DNA of 64,000 nt from CAYFZO01 sp965223735 (GCA_965223735.1 OZ245010.1:1054001-1118000), one strand, 5' to 3'; shown: positions 28,835 to 38,401, counted from the stretch's first letter. Notes: generated by a model from the sequence alone, not told the origin. A program made the numbers and translations.

Positions 28835-29418
28835 TCATCCCGGGCACAGGTTCGAAGCTGAAATTGCTGGCTTTGATCCTAGTCTTTTTCGGCCCGCTGT
28901 TCCTCGCAATGATGCTCTACTTTAACCCGCATTGGTTTACCTTGCCCGGCGGTCGAAGCCACGGCGAACTGATCACGCCGGCACAGCCACTCGCCGCACT
29001 CGAAGCCGTATCTGGCAAAGGGCAGGCGTTACCCAGCGACCTGCTGATCGGCAAGTGGACCTTGTTGTACTGGAACGGCGGCGACTGCAATCTCCGGTGC
29101 GAGGCCGACCTGTTCAAAATGCGGCAGGTGCGCCTGTCGTTGGGCAAAAACGTCAAACGGGCACAGACCGTTTACCTGACGAGCGAACCGACCATCGACA
29201 ACCACCTCGAGCGCCTGCTGTACAGACACCCGCAACTGCTTACAGCACATTTAAGACCCGAAAACGCTTTCGCCGGGCAGATCAGCGCCTACCCGAAAAA
29301 CAGCATCTACCTCGTTGACCCGCTGGGCAACCTGATGATGCGCTACTCGAACTCCGCCATGTCAAAAGGCATATTGAGAGATCTGGAAAAATTGTTGCGG
29401 GTATCGGGAATTGGTTGA
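28831..29418 (+). CDS. Membrane-anchored thioredoxin-like protein of the cox cluster
   Basis: A 195-residue protein with one N-terminal span (LALILVFFGPLFLAMMLYF) and a periplasmic thioredoxin-like part. It has GKWTLLYWNGGDCNLRCEADL, where the C-x3-C spacing resembles the copper motif of SCO1/SenC, and YLVDPLGNLMMRY, as at the C-terminal side of SCO domains. It is more divergent than true SCO1. Its place between surf1 and ctaA supports a role in oxidase assembly, perhaps thiol or copper handling (inference). The start overlaps surf1 by 4 nt. Confidence 0.72.
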   Translation: MIIPGTGSKLKLLALILVFFGPLFLAMMLYFNPHWFTLPGGRSHGELITPAQPLAALEAVSGKGQALPSDLLIGKWTLLYWNGGDCNLRCEADLFKMRQVRLSLGKNVKRAQTVYLTSEPTIDNHLERLLYRHPQLLTAHLRPENAFAGQISAYPKNSIYLVDPLGNLMMRYSNSAMSKGILRDLEKLLRVSGIG

Positions 29419-30427
29419 TCAGGACTTAATCCACCGTTGCTTTACGTTACTCGCGCGCACCGCGACGGTGCTTGCCCTGTGCGTTGTCGTGCTCGGTGCC
29501 TACGTCAGGCTTTCCGACGCGGGTCTCGGCTGTCCCGACTGGCCCGGCTGCTACGGCAAACTGCTCGGCATTCCGGAGACCGCGGCCGAAATTGAACAAG
29601 CGCGCGAGCATTACCCGCAAAGCCGGTTCGACCGGGCCAAAGCCCGGAAAGAAGTCCTGCACCGTTATTTCGCCGGCATTCTCGGTGTGATTGTCTTCGC
29701 GCTCGCGGTGCTCAGCGTGATCAACCGCCGTTTCCCACGCCAACCGCTGGCGCTGCCGTTGATACTCGCGGCACTCGTAACATTTCAGTCAATCCTCGGA
29801 ATGTGGACCGTGACGCTGCTGCTCAAACCGACGGTCGTCACCGCACATCTGCTCGGCGGTCTGGCAACGCTCGCGCTGCTGTGGCATCTGGCGTTGCTCC
29901 CCGATACGGGCTCCGGCCCGCACGCCGCCTTTCCGAATAAACGGCGATGGCGGCGCTTCGCATTGCTCGGCGTCGGCGTGCTGACCCTGCAGATTGCTCT
30001 CGGCGGCTGGACCTCAAGCAATTACGCCGCACTCGCGTGCACCGATTTCCCCACCTGTCAACAGCAGTGGTGGCCGCCGATGGATTTCAGCGCCGCCTTT
30101 CAACCCGGCGGAAAAGCGGACATAAACTACAAATACGGCGTGCTCGACGGCGCTGCACGCACCGCAATCCACGTCATGCACCGCATCGGCGCCTTGCTGA
30201 CCCTGCTGCTGCTCGGCGGTTTCCTGTTGGCTTTGCTGCTGCATAAGCCGCCGGCGGCACTCAGAGCCGCAGCGGCAGTTACCCTGGCGCTGCTCGTTTT
30301 GCAAACCCTGTTCGGCATACTGAACGTCACCTTGTCCTTGCCTCTGCTTGTCGCAACCGCGCACAACGCAACGGCGGCTGTGTTGCTTCTGAGCCTGATC
30401 ACCGTCGCGCGTATGCTAAAATTCTGA
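29411..30427 (+). CDS. ctaA: Heme A synthase (CtaA/COX15)
   Basis: Oxidises the C8 methyl of heme O to give heme A. The 338 residues form about eight helices in two halves. Conserved pieces are GAYVRLSDAGLGCPDWPGCYG, KEVLHRYFAGILG, TVVTAHLLGGL, GGWTSSNYAALACTDFPTC and HVMHRIGALL, giving the heme-ligand histidines. The TTG at 29411 overlaps the preceding gene by 8 nt and no better start is seen. ctaB follows after 5 nt. Confidence 0.94.
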   Translation: MVDQDLIHRCFTLLARTATVLALCVVVLGAYVRLSDAGLGCPDWPGCYGKLLGIPETAAEIEQAREHYPQSRFDRAKARKEVLHRYFAGILGVIVFALAVLSVINRRFPRQPLALPLILAALVTFQSILGMWTVTLLLKPTVVTAHLLGGLATLALLWHLALLPDTGSGPHAAFPNKRRWRRFALLGVGVLTLQIALGGWTSSNYAALACTDFPTCQQQWWPPMDFSAAFQPGGKADINYKYGVLDGAARTAIHVMHRIGALLTLLLLGGFLLALLLHKPPAALRAAAAVTLALLVLQTLFGILNVTLSLPLLVATAHNATAAVLLLSLITVARMLKF

Positions 30428-30432
30428 TCAAA

Positions 30433-31365
30433 ATGCCCGCTCCCAAGACCACACCCGGCATTGCCCCGCCGCAACACACGTTCTTCCTCTCGGTCAGGGA
30501 CTACCTTGAAGTATGCAAACCCAAGGTGGTTGCGACGATGTTGTTCACGGCGCTGGTCGGAATGTTCCTGGCCTCGCCCGGATACGTTCCCTGGGTTACC
30601 GTCGTGGCCGGCACTGTCGGCATCGCGCTGGTCGCGGGCGCGGCGGCGGCGATCAACCAGGTCGCCGACCACCATATCGACGCAGTCATGCAGAGAACCT
30701 GTCTGCGCCCGTTACCCGCGGGCCACCTCGGGAAAAAGCAAGTGCTGATATTTGCGGGCCTGATCGGCAGCCTCGGCACGGTCATTCTCGCAACTTGGGC
30801 CAACCTCCTGACAGCCACGTTGACCCTGCTGTCGCTGGTCGGCTACGCCGTGGTCTATACGCGCTTTCTGAAATACGCGACGCCTCAAAACATCGTGATC
30901 GGCGGCGCCGCCGGTGCAACACCGCCGCTGCTCGGCTGGACCGCGGTCACCGGACGGGTTGAAGCCGAAGCCCTGCTGCTGTTTTTGATCATCTTTATCT
31001 GGACACCGCCGCATTTCTGGGCGCTCGCCCTGTACCGCAAGGAAGACTACGCCGATGCTGAAGTGCCGATGCTGCCGGTCACACACGGAGAGGATTTCAC
31101 GCGGCTGCAGATCCTGCTGTACACGGTTTTGCTCACAGCAGTCACGATGCTGCCGTACATCGCCGGAATGTCCGGTCCAATTTACTTGTTCGGTGCCGCC
31201 CTGCTCGACGGCGTTTTCCTGTACTACGCGGTGGGCTTGAAGATCATACGCAACGAACGCTGGGCAAAAGACGCTTTCGCCTATTCAATCATCTATATCC
31301 TGTTGCTGTTCGCACTGTTGCTGTTTGACGCGCACCTGCCCGCGATCGGCAGGTTGATGCTGTAG
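30433..31365 (+). CDS. ctaB: Protoheme IX farnesyltransferase (CtaB/CyoE)
   Basis: Makes heme O by adding farnesyl to heme B, the substrate of CtaA next door. The 310-residue UbiA-family membrane enzyme shows NQVADHHIDAVMQRTCLRPLPAG (first Asp-rich motif), YTRFLKYATPQNIVIGGAAGATPPLLGW and WTPPHFWALALYRKEDYADAEVPMLP (second motif). It closes the cox/heme A cluster and runs towards the convergent rpoH, 31 bp away. No SCO1 gene follows, unlike in some relatives. Confidence 0.95.
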   Translation: MPAPKTTPGIAPPQHTFFLSVRDYLEVCKPKVVATMLFTALVGMFLASPGYVPWVTVVAGTVGIALVAGAAAAINQVADHHIDAVMQRTCLRPLPAGHLGKKQVLIFAGLIGSLGTVILATWANLLTATLTLLSLVGYAVVYTRFLKYATPQNIVIGGAAGATPPLLGWTAVTGRVEAEALLLFLIIFIWTPPHFWALALYRKEDYADAEVPMLPVTHGEDFTRLQILLYTVLLTAVTMLPYIAGMSGPIYLFGAALLDGVFLYYAVGLKIIRNERWAKDAFAYSIIYILLLFALLLFDAHLPAIGRLML

Positions 31366-31396
31366 CGGAGTTATTGCCTGCGCGACCGCGCAGAAG

Positions 31397-32278
31397 TCAG
31401 GGTGCGGTATCGGATCCGGAAAGATCGGCCCGGCTTCGCAGTGTCGCAATCGCCTGACTTTCGATCTGGCGGACGCGTTCCGCCGAGATCCGGTATTTCT
31501 CGGCGAGTTCATGCAATGTCGCTTTTTTACCGGAGAGCCAGCGCGCTTTCAGGATATCGAGACTGCGCTCGTCGAGTTCGGACAAAGCCTGCCTGAACTG
31601 CTCGCGGCAGTGCATCCGCCAGTCGTCGCGTTCGGCTTCGTCGGCCGGGCCGGCGGTTGACTGATCGGCGAGATACATCGCCGGCGCATACACCTCCTCT
31701 TCATCGTCGTCCGGCGCCGGATCAAAACTGAGATCGCGGCTGCTCAGCCGCTGCTCCATCTCGGTGACTTCTTCGGGCTTGACTCCCAGTTGCGACGCCA
31801 CTTCACACACTTCAGCCTGATTCAACCAGCCGAGACGTTTCTTCATGCCGCGCAGATTGAAAAATAATTTGCGTTGCGCCTTGGTCGTCGCCACCTTAGC
31901 GATGCGCCAGTTCTTCAGAATAAATTCGTGGATTTCAGCGCGTATCCAATGCACCGCGAAAGAAATCAGACGCACACCAACTTGAGGATCAAACCTTTTG
32001 ACGGCTTTCATCAGGCCGACGTTGCCTTCCTGTATCAGGTCGCCGAGCGGCAAGCCGTAACCCGCGTACCCACGCGCCACCTGGATCACGAAACGGATGT
32101 TATGCGTCACCAGCCGGTGCGCGGCTTCAAGGTCATTCTCACTACGATAGCGCACTGCAAGCGCGTACTCGTCCTCGGCTTCGAGAACAGGCAGCGCATA
32201 GGCGGCGGCAATGTATCCGCTCAGGTCCGGCCCCTGCGGCGTCACCGGGCACTGTTTTGATATCAGGTCTTTAGCCAT
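31397..32278 (-). CDS. rpoH: RNA polymerase sigma-32 factor (RpoH)
   Basis: Heat-shock sigma factor. The roughly 293 residues show NIRFVIQVARGYAGYGLPLGDLIQEGNVGLMKAVKRFDP (region 2), FAVHWIRAEIHEFILKNWRIAKVATTKAQRKLFFNLR, where QRKLFFNLR is the sigma-32 RpoH box, and EKYRISAERVRQIESQAI (region 4.2). The start MAKDLISKQ fits E. coli RpoH; a start nine codons earlier (32305) is possible, and neither has a strong ribosome site. A CIRCE element lies 43 bp upstream, suggesting HrcA control. Confidence 0.95.
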   Translation of the reverse strand: MAKDLISKQCPVTPQGPDLSGYIAAAYALPVLEAEDEYALAVRYRSENDLEAAHRLVTHNIRFVIQVARGYAGYGLPLGDLIQEGNVGLMKAVKRFDPQVGVRLISFAVHWIRAEIHEFILKNWRIAKVATTKAQRKLFFNLRGMKKRLGWLNQAEVCEVASQLGVKPEEVTEMEQRLSSRDLSFDPAPDDDEEEVYAPAMYLADQSTAGPADEAERDDWRMHCREQFRQALSELDERSLDILKARWLSGKKATLHELAEKYRISAERVRQIESQAIATLRSRADLSGSDTAP

Positions 32279-32320
32279 TACATTCAGTTCTGTCGGCAGT
32301 TCCATGATGGAGCGGTTATG

Positions 32321-32347
32321 TTAGCACTCTCGGCCTGGGAGTGCCAA
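32321..32347. promoter_or_regulatory. CIRCE element (HrcA operator) upstream of rpoH
   Basis: TTAGCACTC, nine bases, then GAGTGCCAA. This is the CIRCE inverted repeat (TTAGCACTC-N9-GAGTGCTAA) with one mismatch in the second arm and exactly the right spacing. It lies between rpoH (minus) and a small plus-strand gene, within the expected 5' untranslated region of rpoH. HrcA repressors bind CIRCE at groES/groEL and dnaK/hrcA operons; a place before rpoH would join the two heat-shock systems. Confidence 0.85.
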
Positions 32348-32497
32348 ATTTCCCAGCAGAGAAACAATTTTTCCTTCATTAACAACCATCTGCAACTTAT
32401 CCGCTGGCAGCCCATTCCACCCGGTTTGGCGTAAAAAACAGGGTGTGATACGGTTTGCCCCCAGTCGCGCACCATGCGCGGAACACGCAAAGACACG

Positions 32498-32776
32498 ATG
32501 ACCATCCTCGCAAACGCCACCAGTTTTGTTATTGCAACCGCACTGATAGTGGCGGCATGGGCCGTCTATCTGTGGTTGAACAACCTGATCTCCAAAATGC
32601 CGGCGTCATGGTTTCGGGAGGTGTTGGGGGGTATATTGAGTTTCGGGCTGTTGGCTACGATTGGTCTGATACTCAACTTTCTCGCGGTTCCGTTCGCCAT
32701 GGGCCTGCTCACGATCTCAGTGTTGTTGCTGATCTGGTACGCGATACGCAAAACCCTGCGTCCGACAGCGACATAG
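32498..32776 (+). CDS. Small membrane protein of unknown function
   Basis: A 92-residue protein with three hydrophobic stretches (about 6-24, 40-58 and 62-80) and a basic tail (IRKTLRPTAT). No family is recognised. An in-frame ATG eight codons upstream is an alternative start. It lies between the rpoH leader and the convergent ilvA, and it shares the CIRCE-bearing intergenic space with rpoH but begins about 150 bp away from it. Real but unassigned. Confidence 0.55.
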   Translation: MTILANATSFVIATALIVAAWAVYLWLNNLISKMPASWFREVLGGILSFGLLATIGLILNFLAVPFAMGLLTISVLLLIWYAIRKTLRPTAT

Positions 32777-32836
32777 CCGACGACAACCGCCACATACACA
32801 ACAACCTCGCGCAAATACGCGGCAATAACAGTTCGC

Positions 32837-34348
32837 TCAGCGCAGAAACAGCGCGTAGGCGGGATTATCGTTCTCCTCACGGTAACGATAACCGAGTTCA
32901 TCGAGAAAGGCCCGCAAGGTCGAAACCTCATTGTCGGGCACTTGAATACCGGCGAGTACCCTGCCGTAAGCCGCCCCGTGATTGCGGTAATGAAACAGGC
33001 TGATGTTCCAGTCCTGGCGCATTTTCTCCAGAAATTCCAGCAGCGCGCCCGGTCTTTCCGGGAACTGAAAGCGGTACAGCCGCTCGTTCTCGAGGCCGGG
33101 AGCGCGCCCGCCGACGATATGGCGCAGATGCAACTTCGCCATCTCGTTGTCTGAAATATCAAGCACTTCATAGCCGTTTTTCTCGAGCCCGGAGACGACC
33201 TCGGTTTTTTCTCTTGACGCATCCTCAAAATGAATGCCGACAAACACGCAGGCTTTGCTTGCGTCGGCATAGCGATAGTTGAACTCGGTAATCGTACGCC
33301 TGCCGACGGCGCGGCAAAACTCCAGAAAGCTGCCCGGGCGCTCGGGAATGGTCACCGCGAATAGGGATTCGGCGTTCTCGCCGATCTCGTAGCGTTCGAC
33401 AACATGTTTCAGGCGATCGAAATTAATATTCGCGCCGGAGACCACGGCGACCAGGTTGCGGCCTTTCAGGCCGTGCGCCACGACGTACTTCTTCAGTCCC
33501 GCGAGCGCGAGCGCACCGGCGGGCTCGACGAGCGAGCGCGTGTCCTCGAAATTGTCCTTGATCGCCGCGCAGATCTCATCGGTAGTCGCGAGCACGACTT
33601 CATCTACAACTTCACGCGCGATGCGAAAATTCTCCTCGCCGACCTGCCTGACGGCGACACCGTCGGCAAACAGGCCGACCTGATCAAGCATCACCCGCTC
33701 CCCCCTCGCCAGCGCGGTGTACAACGACGGCGCGTCTTCCGGCTCAACCCCGATAATGCGGGTGTGCGGACGCATCTGCTTCAGGTAAACGCCGATTCCC
33801 GCAATCAGTCCGCCACCGCCGACCGGCACGAACACCGCTTCAATCTCGCCGGGGTGCTGCTCGTGTATTTCCTTGCCGATCGTCCCCTGCCCGGCGATGA
33901 CGTCGGGATCATCGTAAGGCGGCACAAAGGCCATGCCGTTGGCATCCGCCAGTTCACGCGCGTGCGCGAAAGCCTGATCGTAGGTATCGCCATGAAATAC
34001 CACTTCGGCGCCGTGACGGCGCACCGCGACGACCTTGATCTCCGGCGTCGTACGCGGCATCACGATCAAGGCGCGGATGCCGAGTTTGCAGCAGGCGAGC
34101 GCCACTCCCTGCGCGTGATTGCCCGCCGACGCCGCGATCACGCCGCTGGACCGCGCCTGCGGCAACCCCACGATCTTGTTGTACGCGCCGCGCAACTTGA
34201 ACGAGAATACCGGCTGCATATCCTCGCGCTTCAACAACACGCGATTGCCGAAACGCTCGGACAGACAACGCGCCTCGTCGAGAGGCGACACGTTTGCCAC
34301 CTCATACACTCTGGCATTGTTGATCTTTTCTATGTATTCGCCGTTCAT
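32837..34348 (-). CDS. ilvA: Biosynthetic threonine dehydratase (IlvA)
   Basis: PLP enzyme turning threonine into 2-oxobutanoate for isoleucine synthesis. The 503 residues have PVFSFKLRGAYNK with the PLP Lys51, SAGNHAQGVA, VPVGGGGLIAGIG (phosphate-binding glycine loop) and two C-terminal ACT-like regulatory repeats (about 330-500), so the long isoleucine-inhibited form is expected. The start is ATG 34348, divergent from rpiA by 57 bp. The same arrangement (ilvA and rpiA head to head) is seen in Pseudomonas and relatives. Confidence 0.96.
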   Translation of the reverse strand: MNGEYIEKINNARVYEVANVSPLDEARCLSERFGNRVLLKREDMQPVFSFKLRGAYNKIVGLPQARSSGVIAASAGNHAQGVALACCKLGIRALIVMPRTTPEIKVVAVRRHGAEVVFHGDTYDQAFAHARELADANGMAFVPPYDDPDVIAGQGTIGKEIHEQHPGEIEAVFVPVGGGGLIAGIGVYLKQMRPHTRIIGVEPEDAPSLYTALARGERVMLDQVGLFADGVAVRQVGEENFRIAREVVDEVVLATTDEICAAIKDNFEDTRSLVEPAGALALAGLKKYVVAHGLKGRNLVAVVSGANINFDRLKHVVERYEIGENAESLFAVTIPERPGSFLEFCRAVGRRTITEFNYRYADASKACVFVGIHFEDASREKTEVVSGLEKNGYEVLDISDNEMAKLHLRHIVGGRAPGLENERLYRFQFPERPGALLEFLEKMRQDWNISLFHYRNHGAAYGRVLAGIQVPDNEVSTLRAFLDELGYRYREENDNPAYALFLR

Positions 34349-34405
34349 CAGCCTCTATAATCAATGTTTGCGGCAGAGTATCACCACGGCCGCCATATTG
34401 ACACA

Positions 34406-35068
34406 ATGCCCAACGACGACCACAAGCGAAAAGCGGCCGAAGCTGCGATTGAATACATCCGGCCCGGCGACGTCGTCGGCGTCGGAACCGGCTCGACGGT
34501 CAACCATTTCATCCGCGCGCTGGGGGCGATCAGGCAGCGCATTGAGGGTGCGGTCGCAAGTTCCGAGGCCAGTTGCGAAAGGCTGCTGCAACACGGTATC
34601 CCGGTGCTCGACCTCAACGGCGTCGGCGACCTGCCGATTTACATCGACGGCGCCGACGAAGCCGACCGGCACCGGCGCCTGATCAAGGGCGGCGGCGGCG
34701 CACTCACGCGCGAAAAGATCGTGGCCGCAGCAAGCCGGCGTTTCGTGTGCATCGCCGATCGCTCAAAGCTTGTTGACAGGCTCGGTGCCTTTCCTCTGCC
34801 GATCGAAGTAATCCCGATGGCGCGCAGTCTGGTCGCCCGCGCGCTCGCGGCGCACGGCGGCATACCCGAACTGCGCGAGGGTTTCACCAGCGATAACGGC
34901 AACCCGATCCTGGACGTGCGCGGCCTCGATATGACCGACCCCGTCACCCTCGAAGAAAAACTGAACCAAGTACCCGGCGTCGTCGCCGTCGGCCTGTTTG
35001 CAAAGCGCCCAGCGGATGTTCTGCTGTTAGGCGATGACGCCGGGGTTGAAGCAATGTCGGCCCTTTGA
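34406..35068 (+). CDS. rpiA: Ribose-5-phosphate isomerase A
   Basis: Interconverts ribose 5-phosphate and ribulose 5-phosphate. The 220 residues show [14 protein letters not shown] (phosphate loop), IDGADEAD (catalytic acid region), [16 protein letters not shown] (catalytic Glu/Lys) and a C-terminal [18 protein letters not shown]. The start at [18 protein letters not shown] matches the family; the frame is open 14 codons further upstream. Confidence 0.96.
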   Translation: MPNDDHKRKAAEAAIEYIRPGDVVGVGTGSTVNHFIRALGAIRQRIEGAVASSEASCERLLQHGIPVLDLNGVGDLPIYIDGADEADRHRRLIKGGGGALTREKIVAAASRRFVCIADRSKLVDRLGAFPLPIEVIPMARSLVARALAAHGGIPELREGFTSDNGNPILDVRGLDMTDPVTLEEKLNQVPGVVAVGLFAKRPADVLLLGDDAGVEAMSAL

Positions 35069-35122
35069 AATTCCCTGCCATATAATACTCCCGCGCTCAG
35101 AAACCACAGGGAGTCTTATCCC

Positions 35123-36679
35123 ATGTTTCAGCACAACATCGCTTCGCTCGTATCCACTTTCGGAGAATATCTGCTTGCATTTTTGATGATCGGTCTGCTC
35201 GTCGGCACCGTCGTCATCGCTTTTATGTACGTCGCCGACATCACCCAGACCAAGCAAACGGTGCGGCGCAATTACCCGGTCATCGGGCGTTTTCGTTACT
35301 TTTTCGAACATCTCGGCGAGTTTTTCCGGCAATACTTCTTCGCAATGGACCGCGAGGAATTGCCGTTCAACCGCGCGCAACGCTCGTGGATCTATCGCGC
35401 GTGTAAGGACCTCGACACAACCGTCGCTTTCGGCTCGACCAGGGACCTGCGCAGATCGGGTGTCGTGCTGTTCATGAACTGCCCGTTCCCAATGCTGACC
35501 AAAGACGCGGTCGAGCCCGAGGCGATCACGATCGGGCCGTATTGCCGCGAGCCCTACACGACCGCTTCGCTGTTCAACATTTCCGGTATGAGTTACGGCG
35601 CGATTTCCAAACCCGCGGTCCTCGCGCTGTCGAAAGGCGCAAAGATGGCGGGCTGCTGGATGAACACCGGCGAAGGAGGTCTGTCTCCGCATCATCTGGC
35701 GGGCGGTGCCGACATCGTGTTTCAGATCGGTACCGCCAAGAACGGTGTACGCACGCTCGACGGCGAACTCGACGACGACAAGTTACGAGAGGTTGCCGCC
35801 CACGAACAGGTAAAAATGTTTGAACTCAAACTGAGTCAGGGCGCAAAACCCGGCAAGGGCGGCATTCTGCCCGGCGGAAAAGTCACCGAGGAGATCGCGG
35901 CCATTCGGGGAATCCGCCCGGGCGGGGACGCGATCAGCCCGAACCGTCACCCTGAGATCAGCAACAACGACGAACTGCTCGACATGTTGAGCCATATCCG
36001 CGAAGTCACCGGCAAGCCGACCGGCTTCAAGGCGGTCATGGGGGCTCACGGCTGGCTCGACAGCCTGTTTCAAAAAATACACGAGCACGGCGTTGAATCG
36101 GCGCCCGACTTCATCACGGTAGATAGCGCCGACGGCGGCACCGGCGCCGCGCCGATGCCGCTGATAGACGACATGGGACTGCCCCTGCGCGAGAGCCTGC
36201 CGCTGGTGGTGGACAAATTAAACGAATACGGCCTGCGCGAACGCATCCGGGTAATCACTTCGGGCAAACTGGTAACACCCGCGGACGTCGCCTGGGCTTT
36301 GTGCATGGGCGCCGATTTCATGGTGTCGGCCCGCGGCTTCATGTTCGCACTCGGCTGCATCCAGGCACTGCAATGTAACAAGAACACCTGCCCCACCGGC
36401 ATCACGACACACAATAAGCGCCTGCAGGCAGGCCTCGTGCCGAAAGAAAAATCCGTCCGCGTGTGTAACTACGCAAAGCGGATGACCAACGAAGTGGGCG
36501 TCATCGCCCACTCGTGCGGCGTCAATGAACCGCGCCAACTCAGGCGCTTTCATGCACGCATCGTCGGTGAAACCGGACTGTCAACCAGCCTGAGCGAACT
36601 GCACCCCGACGTAACGCAGACGGTTCACTGGCAAGCCGAACGCCCCCCGACACAACCGGCAGACCGCCATGGAACATAG
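35123..36679 (+). CDS. FMN-binding glutamate synthase family protein, membrane-anchored
   Basis: A 518-residue protein with an N-terminal membrane span (about 15-40) followed by a glutamate-synthase FMN-barrel domain (GltB central/FMN domain). Seen are SGMSYGAISKPAVLALSKGAKM, TGEGGLSPHH, FELKLSQGAKPGKGGILPG, TVDSADGGTGAAP and CNKNTCPTGITT, which resembles the Fe-S cysteine region. It lacks the glutaminase domain, so it is not a full glutamate synthase; in vivo substrate unknown. It overlaps the antiporter gene by 11 nt. Confidence 0.85.
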   Translation: MFQHNIASLVSTFGEYLLAFLMIGLLVGTVVIAFMYVADITQTKQTVRRNYPVIGRFRYFFEHLGEFFRQYFFAMDREELPFNRAQRSWIYRACKDLDTTVAFGSTRDLRRSGVVLFMNCPFPMLTKDAVEPEAITIGPYCREPYTTASLFNISGMSYGAISKPAVLALSKGAKMAGCWMNTGEGGLSPHHLAGGADIVFQIGTAKNGVRTLDGELDDDKLREVAAHEQVKMFELKLSQGAKPGKGGILPGGKVTEEIAAIRGIRPGGDAISPNRHPEISNNDELLDMLSHIREVTGKPTGFKAVMGAHGWLDSLFQKIHEHGVESAPDFITVDSADGGTGAAPMPLIDDMGLPLRESLPLVVDKLNEYGLRERIRVITSGKLVTPADVAWALCMGADFMVSARGFMFALGCIQALQCNKNTCPTGITTHNKRLQAGLVPKEKSVRVCNYAKRMTNEVGVIAHSCGVNEPRQLRRFHARIVGETGLSTSLSELHPDVTQTVHWQAERPPTQPADRHGT

Positions 36680-37925
36680 CGCGGACAGCAACGTCGCTTA
36701 TTTCGTGACGGTCCTGATCAGCGTACTGGCCATACTTATCTTCTCGGCCCCGCTCTCAAAACGCCTGCACCTGCCGCACAGCTTCGTACTCATCGCAATC
36801 GGCTTTTTCGGTTCGGAGTTGCTGGTCGCCCAGGGCGGGGATACCGGCATACGCTGGACCAATTTTCACGCGCTGACTTTCTACGTGTTCCTGCCCACGC
36901 TGATATTTGACGCGGCGCTTCGCATGGACATCAGCAAGTTCATCAGCAATCTCGTTCCGATCCTGATGCTCGCGGTACCGCTGCTGTTCGTTTCAACCCT
37001 GATCGGCGCCGCGATCATTTATTTCATGATCGGCAGTCCGCAGGGTTTCCCATGGATCGCCGCCCTGCTCGCGGGGGCGGTGATAGCGCCGACCGACCCC
37101 GTCGCGGTCGCCGCCGTTGCGCAACGTTGCCCGTTGCCCTCGCGGATCAAGATCCTCGTCGAAGGCGAAAGCCTGCTGAACGACGCAACCTCACTGACCC
37201 TGTTCGTGATCATCCTGGCGGTGGCCGTTGCGCTGGCCAAAGGCGCGACCGTCGGAATACCTTATTCGGACGCGATCTTCAATTTCCTGCTGACATTCTT
37301 CGGCGGCGGCGCAATAGGCACGGTGATTGCGATCCCGGGTTGCATCCTGATACGCAAATTACGCGACACGAATATACAAGGCGTCGTCACCCTGCTGTGC
37401 GCCTACGGTTCCTATCTGTTCGCAGAGCACGAAATGGTCGGTTTCTCGGGCATCATGGCGGTGCTGACCTGCGGCATCATGATGGGCGCGTTCATCCGCA
37501 GGGGCGACGAGGAAGAAGCCAGCCACTCACTCAACAGGATCTGGTCTTTTCTCGCCCACATCTCAGAATCCATGCTCTTTCTGATAGCCGGCGTCACGAT
37601 CACTTTCAGCCTGTTCACCGAACAGTGGCTGGCTATGCTGATCGGCGTCGCCGCCGCGCTGGTCTCGCGGGCGGTCGTCGTTTACGGCGGTTTCCCGCTG
37701 TTCAACCTGACCACATACAGATCCGATCCGATAGGGCTGGAAGAACAACACCTGATCGCTCTCGGCGGCGTACGCGGCGCCTTCACGATGGCGCTCGCGC
37801 TGTCGCTGCCGCTTACGCTCGATTACTGGTTTACCGTGCAGGCGATCGCCTATGGCGTCGTACTGTTCACGCTGCTGGTACAGACCAGCGCGCTCGAAGT
37901 GCTGGCCGGAAAAATCAGGCGTTAA
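36669..37925 (+). CDS. CPA1-family Na+(K+)/H+ antiporter
   Basis: A 418-residue transporter with about 12 hydrophobic spans, of the CPA1/NhaP type. Visible motifs are FYVFLPTLIFDAALRMD, AGAVIAPTDPVAVAAV (the ion-binding TDP motif), VEGESLLNDATSLTLF (ND motif) and RGAFTMALALSLP. There is no large C-terminal regulatory domain. The start overlaps the preceding flavoprotein gene by 11 nt, so the two are probably co-translated. Confidence 0.9.
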   Translation: MEHSADSNVAYFVTVLISVLAILIFSAPLSKRLHLPHSFVLIAIGFFGSELLVAQGGDTGIRWTNFHALTFYVFLPTLIFDAALRMDISKFISNLVPILMLAVPLLFVSTLIGAAIIYFMIGSPQGFPWIAALLAGAVIAPTDPVAVAAVAQRCPLPSRIKILVEGESLLNDATSLTLFVIILAVAVALAKGATVGIPYSDAIFNFLLTFFGGGAIGTVIAIPGCILIRKLRDTNIQGVVTLLCAYGSYLFAEHEMVGFSGIMAVLTCGIMMGAFIRRGDEEEASHSLNRIWSFLAHISESMLFLIAGVTITFSLFTEQWLAMLIGVAAALVSRAVVVYGGFPLFNLTTYRSDPIGLEEQHLIALGGVRGAFTMALALSLPLTLDYWFTVQAIAYGVVLFTLLVQTSALEVLAGKIRR

Positions 37926-37943
37926 AATGTGTCCCGGTGATGC

Positions 37944-38017
37944 TGGGGGATCGTCTAGTGGTAGGACAGCGGACTCTGACTCCGCCAGCGGGGGTTCGAA
38001 TCCCTCTCCCCCAGCCA
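37944..38017 (+). tRNA. tRNA-Gln (anticodon CTG)
   Basis: A full 74-nt cloverleaf can be drawn. Acceptor arms are TGGGGGA (37944-37950) and TCCCCCA (38007-38013). The anticodon stem GCGGA/TCCGC closes the loop CTCTGAC with anticodon CTG at 37976-37978, and the T loop is TTCGAAT in a 5-bp stem with one G-T pair. Discriminator G and an encoded CCA end follow. It reads CAG codons; the TTG-anticodon partner is not in this window. Confidence 0.95.
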
Positions 38018-38401
38018 GTTGCAGCCGCAAGTGCGGCGATTGCCCGGCAACAGTGGGATGTAATGCATGATTAATCTGCACCCGATCAAGGAATCCTACG
38101 GTATCACGACGGACAACGTGCCGGGCGCCTGATCAACTGCCGTTTCCACGCGCCGACCGTGTCTTTCCCGGTTGCAGGCACCGCGATGACCGAACCAACC
38201 GAAAACAGACCGAAAGGGAATAATCTACTTGTCTCACGTCACAAGGGCACAAGTCGGAGTATCCATTTGACGCTTCACAAGCCAAGGATCCCTTATGTTT
38301 CTGGCCTCATACAGCAACCCCGTTCGCAACTGCCCGTGATGGAAAAAGTTGCCAATGAACGGATGTTCAAGATGAGATCAGCGTGCCGCCGCCTGACCAC
38401 C

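Noticed and set aside
35065..35086. TTGAAA and TATAAT before the glutamate-synthase-like gene as a promoter
   Set aside because: The two hexamers are only 10 bp apart, which is too close for sigma-70.
38068..38136. 22-codon frame ([20 protein letters not shown]…) after tRNA-Gln
   Set aside because: No ribosome site, no hydrophobic or motif character, and nothing similar comes to mind.
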